Assembly: GCF_029581275.1 (NCBI RefSeq)
Contig: NZ_CP120742.1
Coordinates: 1,152,501 to 1,216,500, forward strand
From: Micromonospora sp. WMMD1155
Lineage (GTDB): Bacteria; Actinomycetota; Actinomycetes; Mycobacteriales; Micromonosporaceae
Direction of reading: 5' to 3'
Length of the DNA stretch: 64,000 nucleotides
In this document: positions 16,926 to 25,795 of the stretch, piece by piece
How positions within the stretch are numbered: position 1 is the stretch's first letter
How the letters are laid out: every line of letters begins with the position of its first letter
Notes under the pieces: model-generated
Told to the model about the DNA's origin: nothing
What the model saw: only the letters and a program-made list of their open reading frames with translations
Databases searched by the model: none
Translations under genes and position numbers: made by a program

Positions 16926-17519
16926 ATGGCTCTCGGGTACGTCCGCCCGGCGCGTCCCGAGGACGCCGGCGAGATCGCACGCATCCAGCTCGCGACCTGG
17001 CGGGTCGCGTACCGCCGGATCCTGCCTCGGCACGTGCTCGACAACCTGGACGAGGCGTTCCTCGCCCGGCGGTGGAGCGCGGCGGTGCTGGAGCCGCCCT
17101 CCGGCAGGCACCGGGTGCTGGTCGCCGTCGAACAGGCCGAGCAATCGTATCTGGTGGGGTTCGCCGCCTCCGGCCCGGCCGACGGCGAGGCCCTGGCCCC
17201 GGGTGAGCCGGCCGACGCGTTCGGCCCGGACGTGGCCGCCGTGACCGACCTGCTGGTCGAACCGCGCTGGGGTCGCCGGGGGCACGGCAGCCGACTGCTC
17301 GCCGCCGCCGTCGACCTGTGGCGCGAGGATGGGATGAGCCGGGCGGTGGCCTGGGCGTTCGACGGTGACGAGGCGACCCGGAAGTTCCTCACCAGCACCG
17401 GCTGGGAGCCCGATGGGGCGGCGCGCGCGCTGGACGTCGACGACATGCTGGTGCCTCAGGTGCGCCTGCACGTGGCGGTGCCGACCGAGCCACTCGCCGA
17501 GGACCGCCCCGGCGGGTGA
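16926..17519 (+). CDS. GNAT-family N-acetyltransferase
   Basis: This 197-residue protein has the GNAT acetyl-CoA motif TDLLVEPRWGRRGHGSRLL (Arg/Gln-x-x-Gly-x-Gly form) and the C-terminal DEATRKFLTSTGW block. The N-terminus (RPARPEDAGEIARIQLATW) resembles that of the other GNAT at 15166, so the two may be paralogues. The substrate is unknown. It is divergent from the glycosyltransferase with only 35 bases between start codons. Confidence 0.85.
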   Translation: MALGYVRPARPEDAGEIARIQLATWRVAYRRILPRHVLDNLDEAFLARRWSAAVLEPPSGRHRVLVAVEQAEQSYLVGFAASGPADGEALAPGEPADAFGPDVAAVTDLLVEPRWGRRGHGSRLLAAAVDLWREDGMSRAVAWAFDGDEATRKFLTSTGWEPDGAARALDVDDMLVPQVRLHVAVPTEPLAEDRPGG

Positions 17520-17529
17520 CCCGGCCGGG

Positions 17530-18414
17530 TCAGCCCTTGTCCGAGCCGTCGTTGGCGTCGCGGACGAAGTACCGCTGGAACACCACGAAGATGATCGCCA
17601 CCGGGATGGTGGCCAGCAGCGCGGCGCCCAGCTTGAGCGGGTACTGGGTGCCCTTGCCGAGCGAGCCGCTGACCAGGTCGGCCAGGCCGCGCGGGAGGGT
17701 GAACAGGTCCGGGTCCTGCACCGACACGAGGCTGTGCGGGAACTCGTTCCAGGAGCCCTGGAACGACAGGATGGTCAGGGTGATCAGCGCCGGTTTCGCC
17801 ATCGGCAGCACCACCGACCAGAAGGTGCGGAAGATGCTCGCCCCGTCGATCCGAGCGGCCTCCTCGACGCTGACCGGGATCGACTCGAAGAACTGCTTCA
17901 TGATGAACACGCCCGCCGCGTCGGCCAGCAACGGCACCACCAGCCCGGCGTAGCTGTTGTAGATGCCGAGCTGGTTGAGCACCAGGAACTTCGGGATCAG
18001 CAGCACCACGCCGGGCACCGCCATCACCGCGATGACGGCCGCGAACAGCCCGCCCCGACCCCGGAACCGCAGCCGGGCGAGCGCGTAACCGGCGAGCGAG
18101 TCGAAGAACACCCGCCCGACGGTGACCAGCACCGTCACCAGCAGCGAGTTGCCCAGCCAGAGCGGAAAGTTGGTGCCGGCGAAGATCCGTTCGAAGCCGG
18201 CCAGCGTGAGCGGGTCGGGGAACGGCGACAGCGGATTCGCCGCCGCGTCGGGTTCGGTCTTGAGGGCGTTGCCGATCTGGATGACGAACGGGTAGAGGAA
18301 CACCAACCCGAAGAAGACGAGCGTCGCGTACCCCAGGAAACGGGTGACCAGGGTGCGGGCCGCGCGGTGGTCGGGCCGCGCGGGCGCCGCCGGGCGGTCG
18401 GTGAGCACGGCCAT
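17530..18414 (-). CDS. Carbohydrate ABC transporter permease, MalG type
   Basis: This 294-residue inner-membrane permease has six predicted helices. The EAA loop reads EEAARIDGASIFRTFWSVVLPM near residues 180-202, where it contacts the ATPase. It is the last gene of the lacI-SBP-permease-permease group and starts one base after the stop of the other permease. No ATP-binding subunit is encoded nearby; actinobacterial sugar importers of this class commonly share one MsiK-type ATPase encoded elsewhere. Confidence 0.9.
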   Translation of the reverse strand: MAVLTDRPAAPARPDHRAARTLVTRFLGYATLVFFGLVFLYPFVIQIGNALKTEPDAAANPLSPFPDPLTLAGFERIFAGTNFPLWLGNSLLVTVLVTVGRVFFDSLAGYALARLRFRGRGGLFAAVIAVMAVPGVVLLIPKFLVLNQLGIYNSYAGLVVPLLADAAGVFIMKQFFESIPVSVEEAARIDGASIFRTFWSVVLPMAKPALITLTILSFQGSWNEFPHSLVSVQDPDLFTLPRGLADLVSGSLGKGTQYPLKLGAALLATIPVAIIFVVFQRYFVRDANDGSDKG

Positions 18415-18415
18415 C

Positions 18416-19537
18416 TCAGGACCTCTCCGGTACGCGCCGACGCGACCGGCCGCGTCGCGGCCGGTCGGTGTCCCGCTCGGCCAGCACGCGACGCTGGACC
18501 AGCGTGAGCACGATGATGATCAGGAACAGGATGAAGGAGATCGCCGCGCCGGAGCCGTAGTCGAAGTCCCGGAACGCGGTCCGGTACGACAGGTAGGCGG
18601 GGGTGAGCGTGGTCTTGGCCGGGTCGCCCTGGCTCATCACGTACACCTGGTCGAAGACCTGCCAGGAGCCGATCATGCCGAGGGTGAGCACCAGGAAGGT
18701 GGTGGGCCGCAGCAGCGGCAGGGTGACGTGCCGGAACCGCTGCCACCGGGACGCCCCGTCGAGGGTGCTGGCCTCGTCCAGCGCGACGGGCACGTTCTGC
18801 AACCCGGCCAGGAACATCAGCATGAACGTGCCGGACGTGGTCCAGACGACCAACGCGATGATCGAGATCATCGCCACGCTGGGGCCGGCCAGCCAGTCCC
18901 ACCAGGTCAGCCCGAACGGGCCGCCGTCGGTCAGTGCCGCCGGTGGCGAGTCGACGCCGACCGCGCCGAACAGCAGGTGCAGTACGCCTCGGGAGTCGGC
19001 GAACCACTCCGGCCCGTCGATCCCGAAGAATCCGAGCAGCGCGTTCACCGCACCGGAGTTGGCGAAGAGGAACAGGAACACCACGCTGATCGCGACGGAG
19101 CTGGTGACCGAGGGGAAGTAGAAGGCGCTGCGGAAGAAGCTCTTGCCCTTGAGCATCCGGTTGTTGACGACCAGGGCCAGGCCGAGCGCGAGCACGGTCT
19201 GCGCCGGCACCACGATCGCCACGTAGTAGACGTTGTTGCGGATGCTCGTCATGAAGTCGCGGCGGGCCAGCCCGTCCTCGGCGAACAGCCGGGTGTAGTT
19301 GTCCGCGCCGACGAACGGGACGTCACCGGTGAAGGGGCTGCCCTGGCCGTTCCAGTCGGTCAGGCTGACCCAGAGCGCCATCAGGATCGGCAGCAGCAGG
19401 AACAGCCCCAGGATGACGATCACCGGCGCGACGAAGAGCCAGCCGGCGACTGTCTCGTCGCTCCGGATGCCGCCTCGGCGTCGGCGCGGCCCCGACCCCG
19501 GCGTGGTCGCCGCGGCGGTCAGTGTCTCGGTTGCCAT
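18416..19537 (-). CDS. Carbohydrate ABC transporter permease, MalF type
   Basis: This permease of about 373 residues has six core helices plus an N-terminal extension (MATETLTAAATTPGSGPRRR). The EAA loop is LDEASTLDGASRWQRFRHVTLPLL. It pairs with the downstream MalG-type permease to form the membrane channel. The start at ATG 19537 is set by GGAGGGAGGA just upstream; the open frame to 19606 is not used. It is 70 bases after the binding-protein gene. Confidence 0.9.
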   Translation of the reverse strand: MATETLTAAATTPGSGPRRRRGGIRSDETVAGWLFVAPVIVILGLFLLLPILMALWVSLTDWNGQGSPFTGDVPFVGADNYTRLFAEDGLARRDFMTSIRNNVYYVAIVVPAQTVLALGLALVVNNRMLKGKSFFRSAFYFPSVTSSVAISVVFLFLFANSGAVNALLGFFGIDGPEWFADSRGVLHLLFGAVGVDSPPAALTDGGPFGLTWWDWLAGPSVAMISIIALVVWTTSGTFMLMFLAGLQNVPVALDEASTLDGASRWQRFRHVTLPLLRPTTFLVLTLGMIGSWQVFDQVYVMSQGDPAKTTLTPAYLSYRTAFRDFDYGSGAAISFILFLIIIVLTLVQRRVLAERDTDRPRRGRSRRRVPERS

Positions 19538-19607
19538 CGTTCCTCCCTCCCTCTCTCGGGCCGACGTGCGGCGGGGCCCAGGCGTTCGCCCGGGCCCCGC
19601 CGACACC

Positions 19608-20858
19608 TCAGCTACCGCCGAGCGCCGCCTTGGCGTTCTTGTCGAAGTTCTGCAGGACGGTCTTCGGGTCGCCGTTGGCCAGCCCCTGCAGACCGGTGTC
19701 GAGGTCCTTGAGGACGCTGTCCATCTTCGGGGCGTTCACCGGGCCCTGCGCGTACGCGGCACCGTCGATGAACGGCTTGTCGGCAGGGAAGGCGCTGCTG
19801 TACTGCTCGCCCGCCGACTGCCGGGACGGCATGACGCCGAACGCCTTCGAGAACGCCATCTGCTGCTCGCCGCTGGTCATCGCCTCGACGAACTTGATCG
19901 CCTGGTCCTTGTACCTGCTCTTGGCGGCGACACCCCAGCACTGGGTGAAGGACAGCGTGCCCTGGCCCTTGGGACCGGCCGGCAGCGCCACCACCTTGTA
20001 CTTCACGTTCGGGAAGTCGGTCTGCAGGGCACCCTTGATCCAGTTGCCCTCGATGGTCATCACGGCCTTGCCCTTGCCGAACGCCTCACCCGACCAGCCG
20101 GCGTCGAGCTGCTTCGGGTACTTCGCCAGACCGGTGGTGAGCATGGTCTTGACGTACTGGAGGGCGGCCAGGTTCTCCGGGGTGTCGGCAGTGGGCTGCT
20201 TGCCGTCCTTGCTCGTCAGCCAGCCGCCGTTCTGCACCATGAAGGCGCCGATCCGGTCCCGGGTGTCGCCGAGGGCGAGCGGGACCTGCCCCTTCGCCTT
20301 GATCTTCTGGGCGACCGTGGTGAGCTGGTCCCAGGTCGTCGGCACGTCGGCGTCGGTCAGCCCGGCCTCGGCCCACAGGTCGGTGTTGATCTGCAGGGCC
20401 AGGGTGGAGAAGTCCTTGGGCGCGCAGTAGAGCTTGCCGTCGTACGTGAAGGTGGTGCGCAGGCTCTCGTAGAAGTCGCCGGGGTTGCTGATCCGGTCGC
20501 CGTACGGTTCCAGGGCGCCGACGCTGGCGTAGTCGGCGAACTGGGCCGCGTCCACGTAGAAGACATCCGGTGGGGTGCCGCCGGCCAGCGCCTGACCGAG
20601 CTGCTGGGTGAGGTCCTGCGCCGGCGTGACTGTCACGGTGTTGCCGGAGCCGCCGGCCCACTTCGCCGCGGCCTCCCGCACCACAGTGGTCTCGGCGTCG
20701 CCGGACGAGCCGATCAGGACCTGCAGGCTGGCCGGGCCGCTGGACTGGGCGGTGTCGCCGGAGGAGTCGTCGAAGCCGCTGCCGCAGGCCGCGGAGCCGA
20801 GGAGCGCGACGGCGGCGAGGCCGGCCACCGCCGCCCGGGTGATGGTTCGAGGTGCCAT
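19608..20858 (-). CDS. ABC sugar substrate-binding lipoprotein
   Basis: This 416-residue extracellular binding protein has a lipoprotein signal peptide (MAPRTITRAAVAGLAAVALL, lipobox GSAAC) and a Ser/Gly/Asp-rich linker. The mature part follows the family 1 solute-binding fold (PDVFYVDAAQFADYASVGAL; FGKGKAVMTIEGNWIKGAL). It delivers a sugar, probably an alpha-glucoside given the neighbouring debranching-type enzyme, to the two permeases. A ribosome-binding AGGAG lies upstream. The lacI stop is 25 bases upstream, so the repressor is cotranscribed. Confidence 0.9.
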   Translation of the reverse strand: MAPRTITRAAVAGLAAVALLGSAACGSGFDDSSGDTAQSSGPASLQVLIGSSGDAETTVVREAAAKWAGGSGNTVTVTPAQDLTQQLGQALAGGTPPDVFYVDAAQFADYASVGALEPYGDRISNPGDFYESLRTTFTYDGKLYCAPKDFSTLALQINTDLWAEAGLTDADVPTTWDQLTTVAQKIKAKGQVPLALGDTRDRIGAFMVQNGGWLTSKDGKQPTADTPENLAALQYVKTMLTTGLAKYPKQLDAGWSGEAFGKGKAVMTIEGNWIKGALQTDFPNVKYKVVALPAGPKGQGTLSFTQCWGVAAKSRYKDQAIKFVEAMTSGEQQMAFSKAFGVMPSRQSAGEQYSSAFPADKPFIDGAAYAQGPVNAPKMDSVLKDLDTGLQGLANGDPKTVLQNFDKNAKAALGGS

Positions 20859-20883
20859 TGGTTTCTCCTGGTGGGGGGTGGGA

Positions 20884-21873
20884 CTACGCGGTGTGCCGCA
20901 GCGCCAGCGCGGGCTGGAGCAGCACGGGGGCGGGGGTCTGGTGGTCGTCGTCGAGGACCCCGGTGAGGAGGTCCACGCAGCGGGCGGCGGCCTCGCCCAG
21001 CGGTTGGCTGACGCTGGTCAGCCCGACCGCGGCGGCGACCGGTGTGTCGTCGAAGCCGATCACCGACGCCGGTGGATCGATGCCGCGGATCGCCTGCAGC
21101 GCGCCGAGGGCGAGTGAATCGCTGGCGCAGACCACCGCGGTCGGTGCCGCGGCGTGTAGCAGGTCGCGCATCAGTCGTTCCCCCTCGGCGATGCCGTCCT
21201 CGGTCTCCCGGTGCAGCCCGGTCGGGTCGACGCCGGCCGCGCGCAGCGTGTCGTGCCAACCTGCGCGCCGGTCGTCGCCGACGCCGGAGCCGACCGGCCA
21301 GCCGAGGAAGGCGATCCGCCGGTGGCCGGTGTCCAGCAGGTGCCGGGTGGCGCGGGCCGTGCCGGCCGCGCCGTCCACGTCCACCCAGGGGTGCGAGTCG
21401 AGCGCGTCCCAGGGGCGACCGAAGGTCACGAACGGCACGTCCCTGGCCGCGAGCCAGGCGGTACGCGGGTCGCCGTGCGTGGTGCCGACCAGCACGAACG
21501 CGTCCAGTTCGTACGTGCCGAGCAGGTCGTCGTAGGTGGCGATCTCCCGCTCGTGGTCGGTGGCGGTGTAGAGCAGCACCCGGTAGCCGGCGGCGTCGGC
21601 GGTCTCGGTGAGGCCGTGCAGGAAGCGGTCGAGCACCGAGCCGTTGATGCCGTCACGGGTCGGCTCGATCCGGGCCGCGATCAGCCGGGACCGGCCGGTA
21701 CGCATCTGTCGGGCGGCCTGGTTGGCCCGGTAGCCGAGCGCGGCGATGGCCTCCTCGACCCGCTGACGGGTCTCCTGCCGCACGACGTGCGGGGCGTTGA
21801 GCACGTTGGAGACCGTCTGCCGGCTTACTCGGGCGTGCCGAGCCACCGTCGCTATGGTCACCTTTTCGGCCAC
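20884..21873 (-). CDS. LacI-family transcriptional repressor
   Basis: This 329-residue regulator has an N-terminal helix-turn-helix (VTIATVARHARVSRQTVSNV) with hinge helix NQAARQMRTGRSR, followed by a periplasmic-binding-protein-like sensor domain. It starts at GTG 21873 with GAGGGA upstream. It heads the ABC importer genes and diverges from the debranching-type enzyme; paired 13-base inverted motifs in the shared intergenic space are its probable operators. The inducer is likely the imported sugar. Confidence 0.92.
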   Translation of the reverse strand: MAEKVTIATVARHARVSRQTVSNVLNAPHVVRQETRQRVEEAIAALGYRANQAARQMRTGRSRLIAARIEPTRDGINGSVLDRFLHGLTETADAAGYRVLLYTATDHEREIATYDDLLGTYELDAFVLVGTTHGDPRTAWLAARDVPFVTFGRPWDALDSHPWVDVDGAAGTARATRHLLDTGHRRIAFLGWPVGSGVGDDRRAGWHDTLRAAGVDPTGLHRETEDGIAEGERLMRDLLHAAAPTAVVCASDSLALGALQAIRGIDPPASVIGFDDTPVAAAVGLTSVSQPLGEAAARCVDLLTGVLDDDHQTPAPVLLQPALALRHTA

Positions 21874-21890
21874 TTAATCCCTCTCGCCAT

Positions 21891-21934
21891 CTTGAACGAT
21901 CCAATTTGGATAAGGCAGGATTAGATCGTTCAAG
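21891..21934. promoter_or_regulatory. Putative paired LacI operators
   Basis: CTTGAACGATC (21891-21901) and its exact complement GATCGTTCAAG (21924-21934) flank an AT-rich spacer. Each arm belongs to a 13-base motif, TTGAACGATCCAA and, on the other strand, TTGAACGATCTAA. They lie between the divergent lacI and debranching-type starts, where both promoters must be. Confidence 0.7.
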
Positions 21935-22018
21935 TTTCTGGAATGTTTCGCACTTTGCACGGCCAGGGCCGCGTTGTCAAGACGTCCGCCCCGCACCCCG
22001 AGGATCTGGAGCCACACC

Positions 22019-24121
22019 GTGATCGAACGCCAGCTGCAACCCCTCCTGCACGAGTTGGTCGGGGTGGTCCACGCCCCGACCAGCGCGTTGGGGGACGCGA
22101 CCGGGCAGATCCGCCCGACCGGCGTCCAGGGCGTGTTCCACGCCGACGCCCGGGTGCTCTCCCGCGCCGAGTTGCGCGTCGACGAGCGGGAACTCGAAGG
22201 GCTGACCCGCGGCGACGACGGCCCCCACGGCGCGCGGTTCGTCGGCCTGGCCCGCCGGCTCGGCGACCCCACGCCCGACCCGACCGTCCGCGTCGACCGA
22301 CTCCGCCGGGCCACCGGCAACGGCCTCACCGAGGAGGTACGGGTCGTCTCCACCGCCACCGTCGGCGTACGGGCCACCGTCACCGTCGACCTCGGCTGCG
22401 ACCTCGCACCCATCGAGGCCGTCAAGTCCGGTGGCACCGCCCCCGCACTGGAGGCCAAGTCCGGCCACCCGGGCGTGCTCACCTGGTCGGCGACCGGGAT
22501 CACCGTCACCGTCACCGCGCCGGGCGCGGAGGTGCTGGCCACCGCCGAGCATGCGACGGCACCCCGGCTGTCCTGGTCGATCGACCTGCCCCCCGGTGGC
22601 GAGACCGTGCTGAGCTGGAAGCTGACCGTCGAGGACCCGCGCGCCGTCGTCGTCGGCCCGACCGGCGGGCCCGAGTGGTCCCGGCCGCAGGTGACAGCCG
22701 ACGACCGCCGCCTGGTCCGACTGCTGGACCGCAGCCTGGACGACCTGCGCGGCCTACGGTTGGCCGAGACCGGCGCGCCGACGGACGTGTTCCTCGCCGC
22801 CGGGGTGCCCTGGTTCCTCACCCTGTTCGGTCGGGACAGCCTCTGGGCCGCCCGGATGATGCTGCCGCTCGGCACCGACCTGGCCGCCGGCACCCTGCGC
22901 GTACTCGCCCGCCGGCAGGGCACCCGGATCGACCCGGCGACCGGCGAGGCCCCCGGCAAGATCCTGCACGAGCTGCGCCGGCACGAGTTCACGGTGCCCG
23001 GCAACGGCCTGCGCCTCCCGCCCGCGTACTACGGCACCGTCGACGCCACCATGCTCTGGGTCAACCTGCTGCACGACGCGTGGCGCTGGGGTCTGCCCGC
23101 CGAGCAGATCGAGCCACTCCTGCCACACCTCGAGGCGGCCCTGGGCTGGCTCGGCGAACACGCCGACCCGGACGGCGACGGCCTCGTCGAGTACGTCGAC
23201 ACCACCGGACACGGCCTGTCCAACCAGGGCTGGAAGGACTCCGGTGACGCCGTCCGCTTCCACGACGGCACGCTGGCCACCGCGCCGATCGTGCTGGCCG
23301 AGGTCCAGGGGTACGCACACGAGGCAGCGGTGAACGGCGCCGCCCTACTGGACGCCTTCGGCCGACCGGGCGCGGACCGTTGGCGTGAGTACGCCGCCGG
23401 CCTGGTCCGCCGGTTCCGCGACAGCTTCTGGGTGGACGGCCGGTACGGCCCACAACCCGCCCTCGCCCTCGACCGGGACAAGCGCCCTGTCGACTCGCTG
23501 ACCAGCAACATCGGTCACCTGCTCGGCACCGGCCTGCTCGACCGCGACGAGGAGGCCCAGATCGCCCGGTTGCTCACCACCGACACCCTCGCCGGGGGAT
23601 TCGGGCTACGCACCATGGCCACCGACGACGCGGGTTTCAGCCCGCTGTCGTACCACTGCGGTTCGATCTGGACCCACGACACCGCGATCGTGCTCGGCGG
23701 GCTGGCGCGGGCCGGGCACCGGCAGGCCGCGCTCGGCCTGGCCGAGGGGCTGCTCAGCGCGGCCGAGGCGTTCGACTACCGGCTGCCGGAGCTGTACGGC
23801 GGTGACGACCGGTCAATGCTGCACCGCCCGGTGCCGTACCCGGCCGCGTGCCGTCCACAGGCGTGGGCCGCGGCGGGCGCAGTGCTGCTGCTGCAGGCGG
23901 CGACCGGCCTCTACCCGGACGTGCCCGGCGGCACGGTGCGCATCGCTCCTCTGGCGGGCGCCGAGCTGGGCGGGTTGCACGTCGACGGACTGCGTGTCGC
24001 TGACGCCTCCGTGACCGTCACTGTCGACTCCACCGGCGAAGCCACGGTGACCGGCCTCCCCACCCCGCTGACCCCCACCATCCCCGCCCAACGCCGCCCC
24101 ACCACCCCAGCCCCGCACTAG
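22019..24121 (+). CDS. Glycogen-debranching-type amylo-alpha-1,6-glucosidase family protein
   Basis: The protein is about 700 residues. An N-terminal bacterial debranching domain (TGQIRPTGVQGVFHADARVLSRAEL split across strands) precedes a C-terminal (alpha/alpha)6 barrel of GH-type with FLTLFGRDSLWAARM and GLVEYVDTTGHGLSNQGWKDS, including likely catalytic acidic residues in the latter. It probably cleaves alpha-1,6 or related glucosidic links. The GTG at 22019 (VIERQLQPLL) has TGGAG seven bases upstream. Divergence from the LacI-ABC genes suggests coregulated glucoside use. Confidence 0.85.
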   Translation: MIERQLQPLLHELVGVVHAPTSALGDATGQIRPTGVQGVFHADARVLSRAELRVDERELEGLTRGDDGPHGARFVGLARRLGDPTPDPTVRVDRLRRATGNGLTEEVRVVSTATVGVRATVTVDLGCDLAPIEAVKSGGTAPALEAKSGHPGVLTWSATGITVTVTAPGAEVLATAEHATAPRLSWSIDLPPGGETVLSWKLTVEDPRAVVVGPTGGPEWSRPQVTADDRRLVRLLDRSLDDLRGLRLAETGAPTDVFLAAGVPWFLTLFGRDSLWAARMMLPLGTDLAAGTLRVLARRQGTRIDPATGEAPGKILHELRRHEFTVPGNGLRLPPAYYGTVDATMLWVNLLHDAWRWGLPAEQIEPLLPHLEAALGWLGEHADPDGDGLVEYVDTTGHGLSNQGWKDSGDAVRFHDGTLATAPIVLAEVQGYAHEAAVNGAALLDAFGRPGADRWREYAAGLVRRFRDSFWVDGRYGPQPALALDRDKRPVDSLTSNIGHLLGTGLLDRDEEAQIARLLTTDTLAGGFGLRTMATDDAGFSPLSYHCGSIWTHDTAIVLGGLARAGHRQAALGLAEGLLSAAEAFDYRLPELYGGDDRSMLHRPVPYPAACRPQAWAAAGAVLLLQAATGLYPDVPGGTVRIAPLAGAELGGLHVDGLRVADASVTVTVDSTGEATVTGLPTPLTPTIPAQRRPTTPAPH

Positions 24122-24172
24122 ACACACCCCGCCCGCTCCGCCGCGCCGCGCCCGCCCCGTCCCCGTCCCCGT

Positions 24173-24243
24173 CGATCATGGAGTTGTGGTGGGCTTTCGC
24201 TCCGCGAATGCCCCTGATGAGGGGCACCACAACTCCATGATCG
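24173..24243. repeat. Palindrome folding as a three-way junction
   Basis: A perfect 19-bp outer stem begins CGATCATGGAGTTGTGGTG (24173-24191, pairing with 24225-24243). Between its arms lie two further hairpins: TTCGC-TCC-GCGAA (24196-24208) and CCCCT-GATG-AGGGG (24211-24224). It lies between two convergent genes and may end both transcripts or be a dispersed repeat. Confidence 0.9.
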
Positions 24244-24282
24244 GCGCGAAAGGGTGGTGGGGTGGGGTGGGGCCGCGCCGGG

Positions 24283-24753
24283 TCAGCGGCGGAGCTCGGT
24301 GATCAATTCGTCGTCGTCCACCTCGCCGGTGGGGTGGAAGCCCAGGGAGGTGTAGAGGGCGGCGGCGGGGGTGTTGTCCGGGTGGTACGAGAGGCGGACC
24401 GGGGGGTTGCCCTCCCGGGTGGACAGCCAGTCGGCCAGCGTCTGCACGGTGGCCCTACCGACGCCCTGGCCCTGCTCGGCGGCGTCGATCAGCATTCCGC
24501 CGATCCAGTGCGAGCCATCGTCGTCCACGCCCCACATGACGTGCCCGACGACGGTTTCGTCGGCGTAGACGGCCAGCGAGTTCCACACCTCGGAACGGGT
24601 GCTCAGCAGCAGGTAGCGCGCGCCGAGCGCGGCCACGAACCGGCGCTGGTCGTCGCGCGGGGCGACATCGGCCACCGCCCGCCAGTTGTCGTCGTCGACC
24701 GGTCGGAGCGTGATCCGCCGGCCGCTCCGGTCCAGGTATCCACCATTGATCAT
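24283..24753 (-). CDS. GNAT-family N-acetyltransferase
   Basis: This 156-residue protein has the GNAT motif WIGGMLIDAAEQGQGVGRATVQ with a good QGxGxG-type acetyl-CoA loop, and NTPAAALYTSLGFHPTGEVDD at the C-terminus. The N-terminal ITLRPVDDDNWRAVADV resembles polyamine/spermidine acetyltransferases, but the substrate cannot be fixed. It is the only gene between the palindrome and the dapB hairpin and is probably transcribed alone. Confidence 0.85.
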   Translation of the reverse strand: MINGGYLDRSGRRITLRPVDDDNWRAVADVAPRDDQRRFVAALGARYLLLSTRSEVWNSLAVYADETVVGHVMWGVDDDGSHWIGGMLIDAAEQGQGVGRATVQTLADWLSTREGNPPVRLSYHPDNTPAAALYTSLGFHPTGEVDDDELITELRR

Positions 24754-24781
24754 CGGCGGATGCTACCTGGTGGGCGGCCTG

Positions 24782-24846
24782 AGATCTTGGACAGTCTCCG
24801 TCAACGCGTCAACGCGTCAACGCGTGACGGTAACTGTCCAAGATCT
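24782..24846. terminator. Long hairpin downstream of dapB
   Basis: AGATCTTGGACAGT (24782-24795) pairs perfectly with ACTGTCCAAGATCT (24833-24846). The arms continue inward with one or two mismatches around a triple TCAACGCG repeat (24801-24824). It begins nine bases after the dapB stop in the direction of transcription. Confidence 0.75.
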
Positions 24847-24854
24847 GCGCGGGC

Positions 24855-25772
<918 letters not shown>

Positions 25773-25795
25773 TCAAGACCGCGGCGCGGAAGGGC

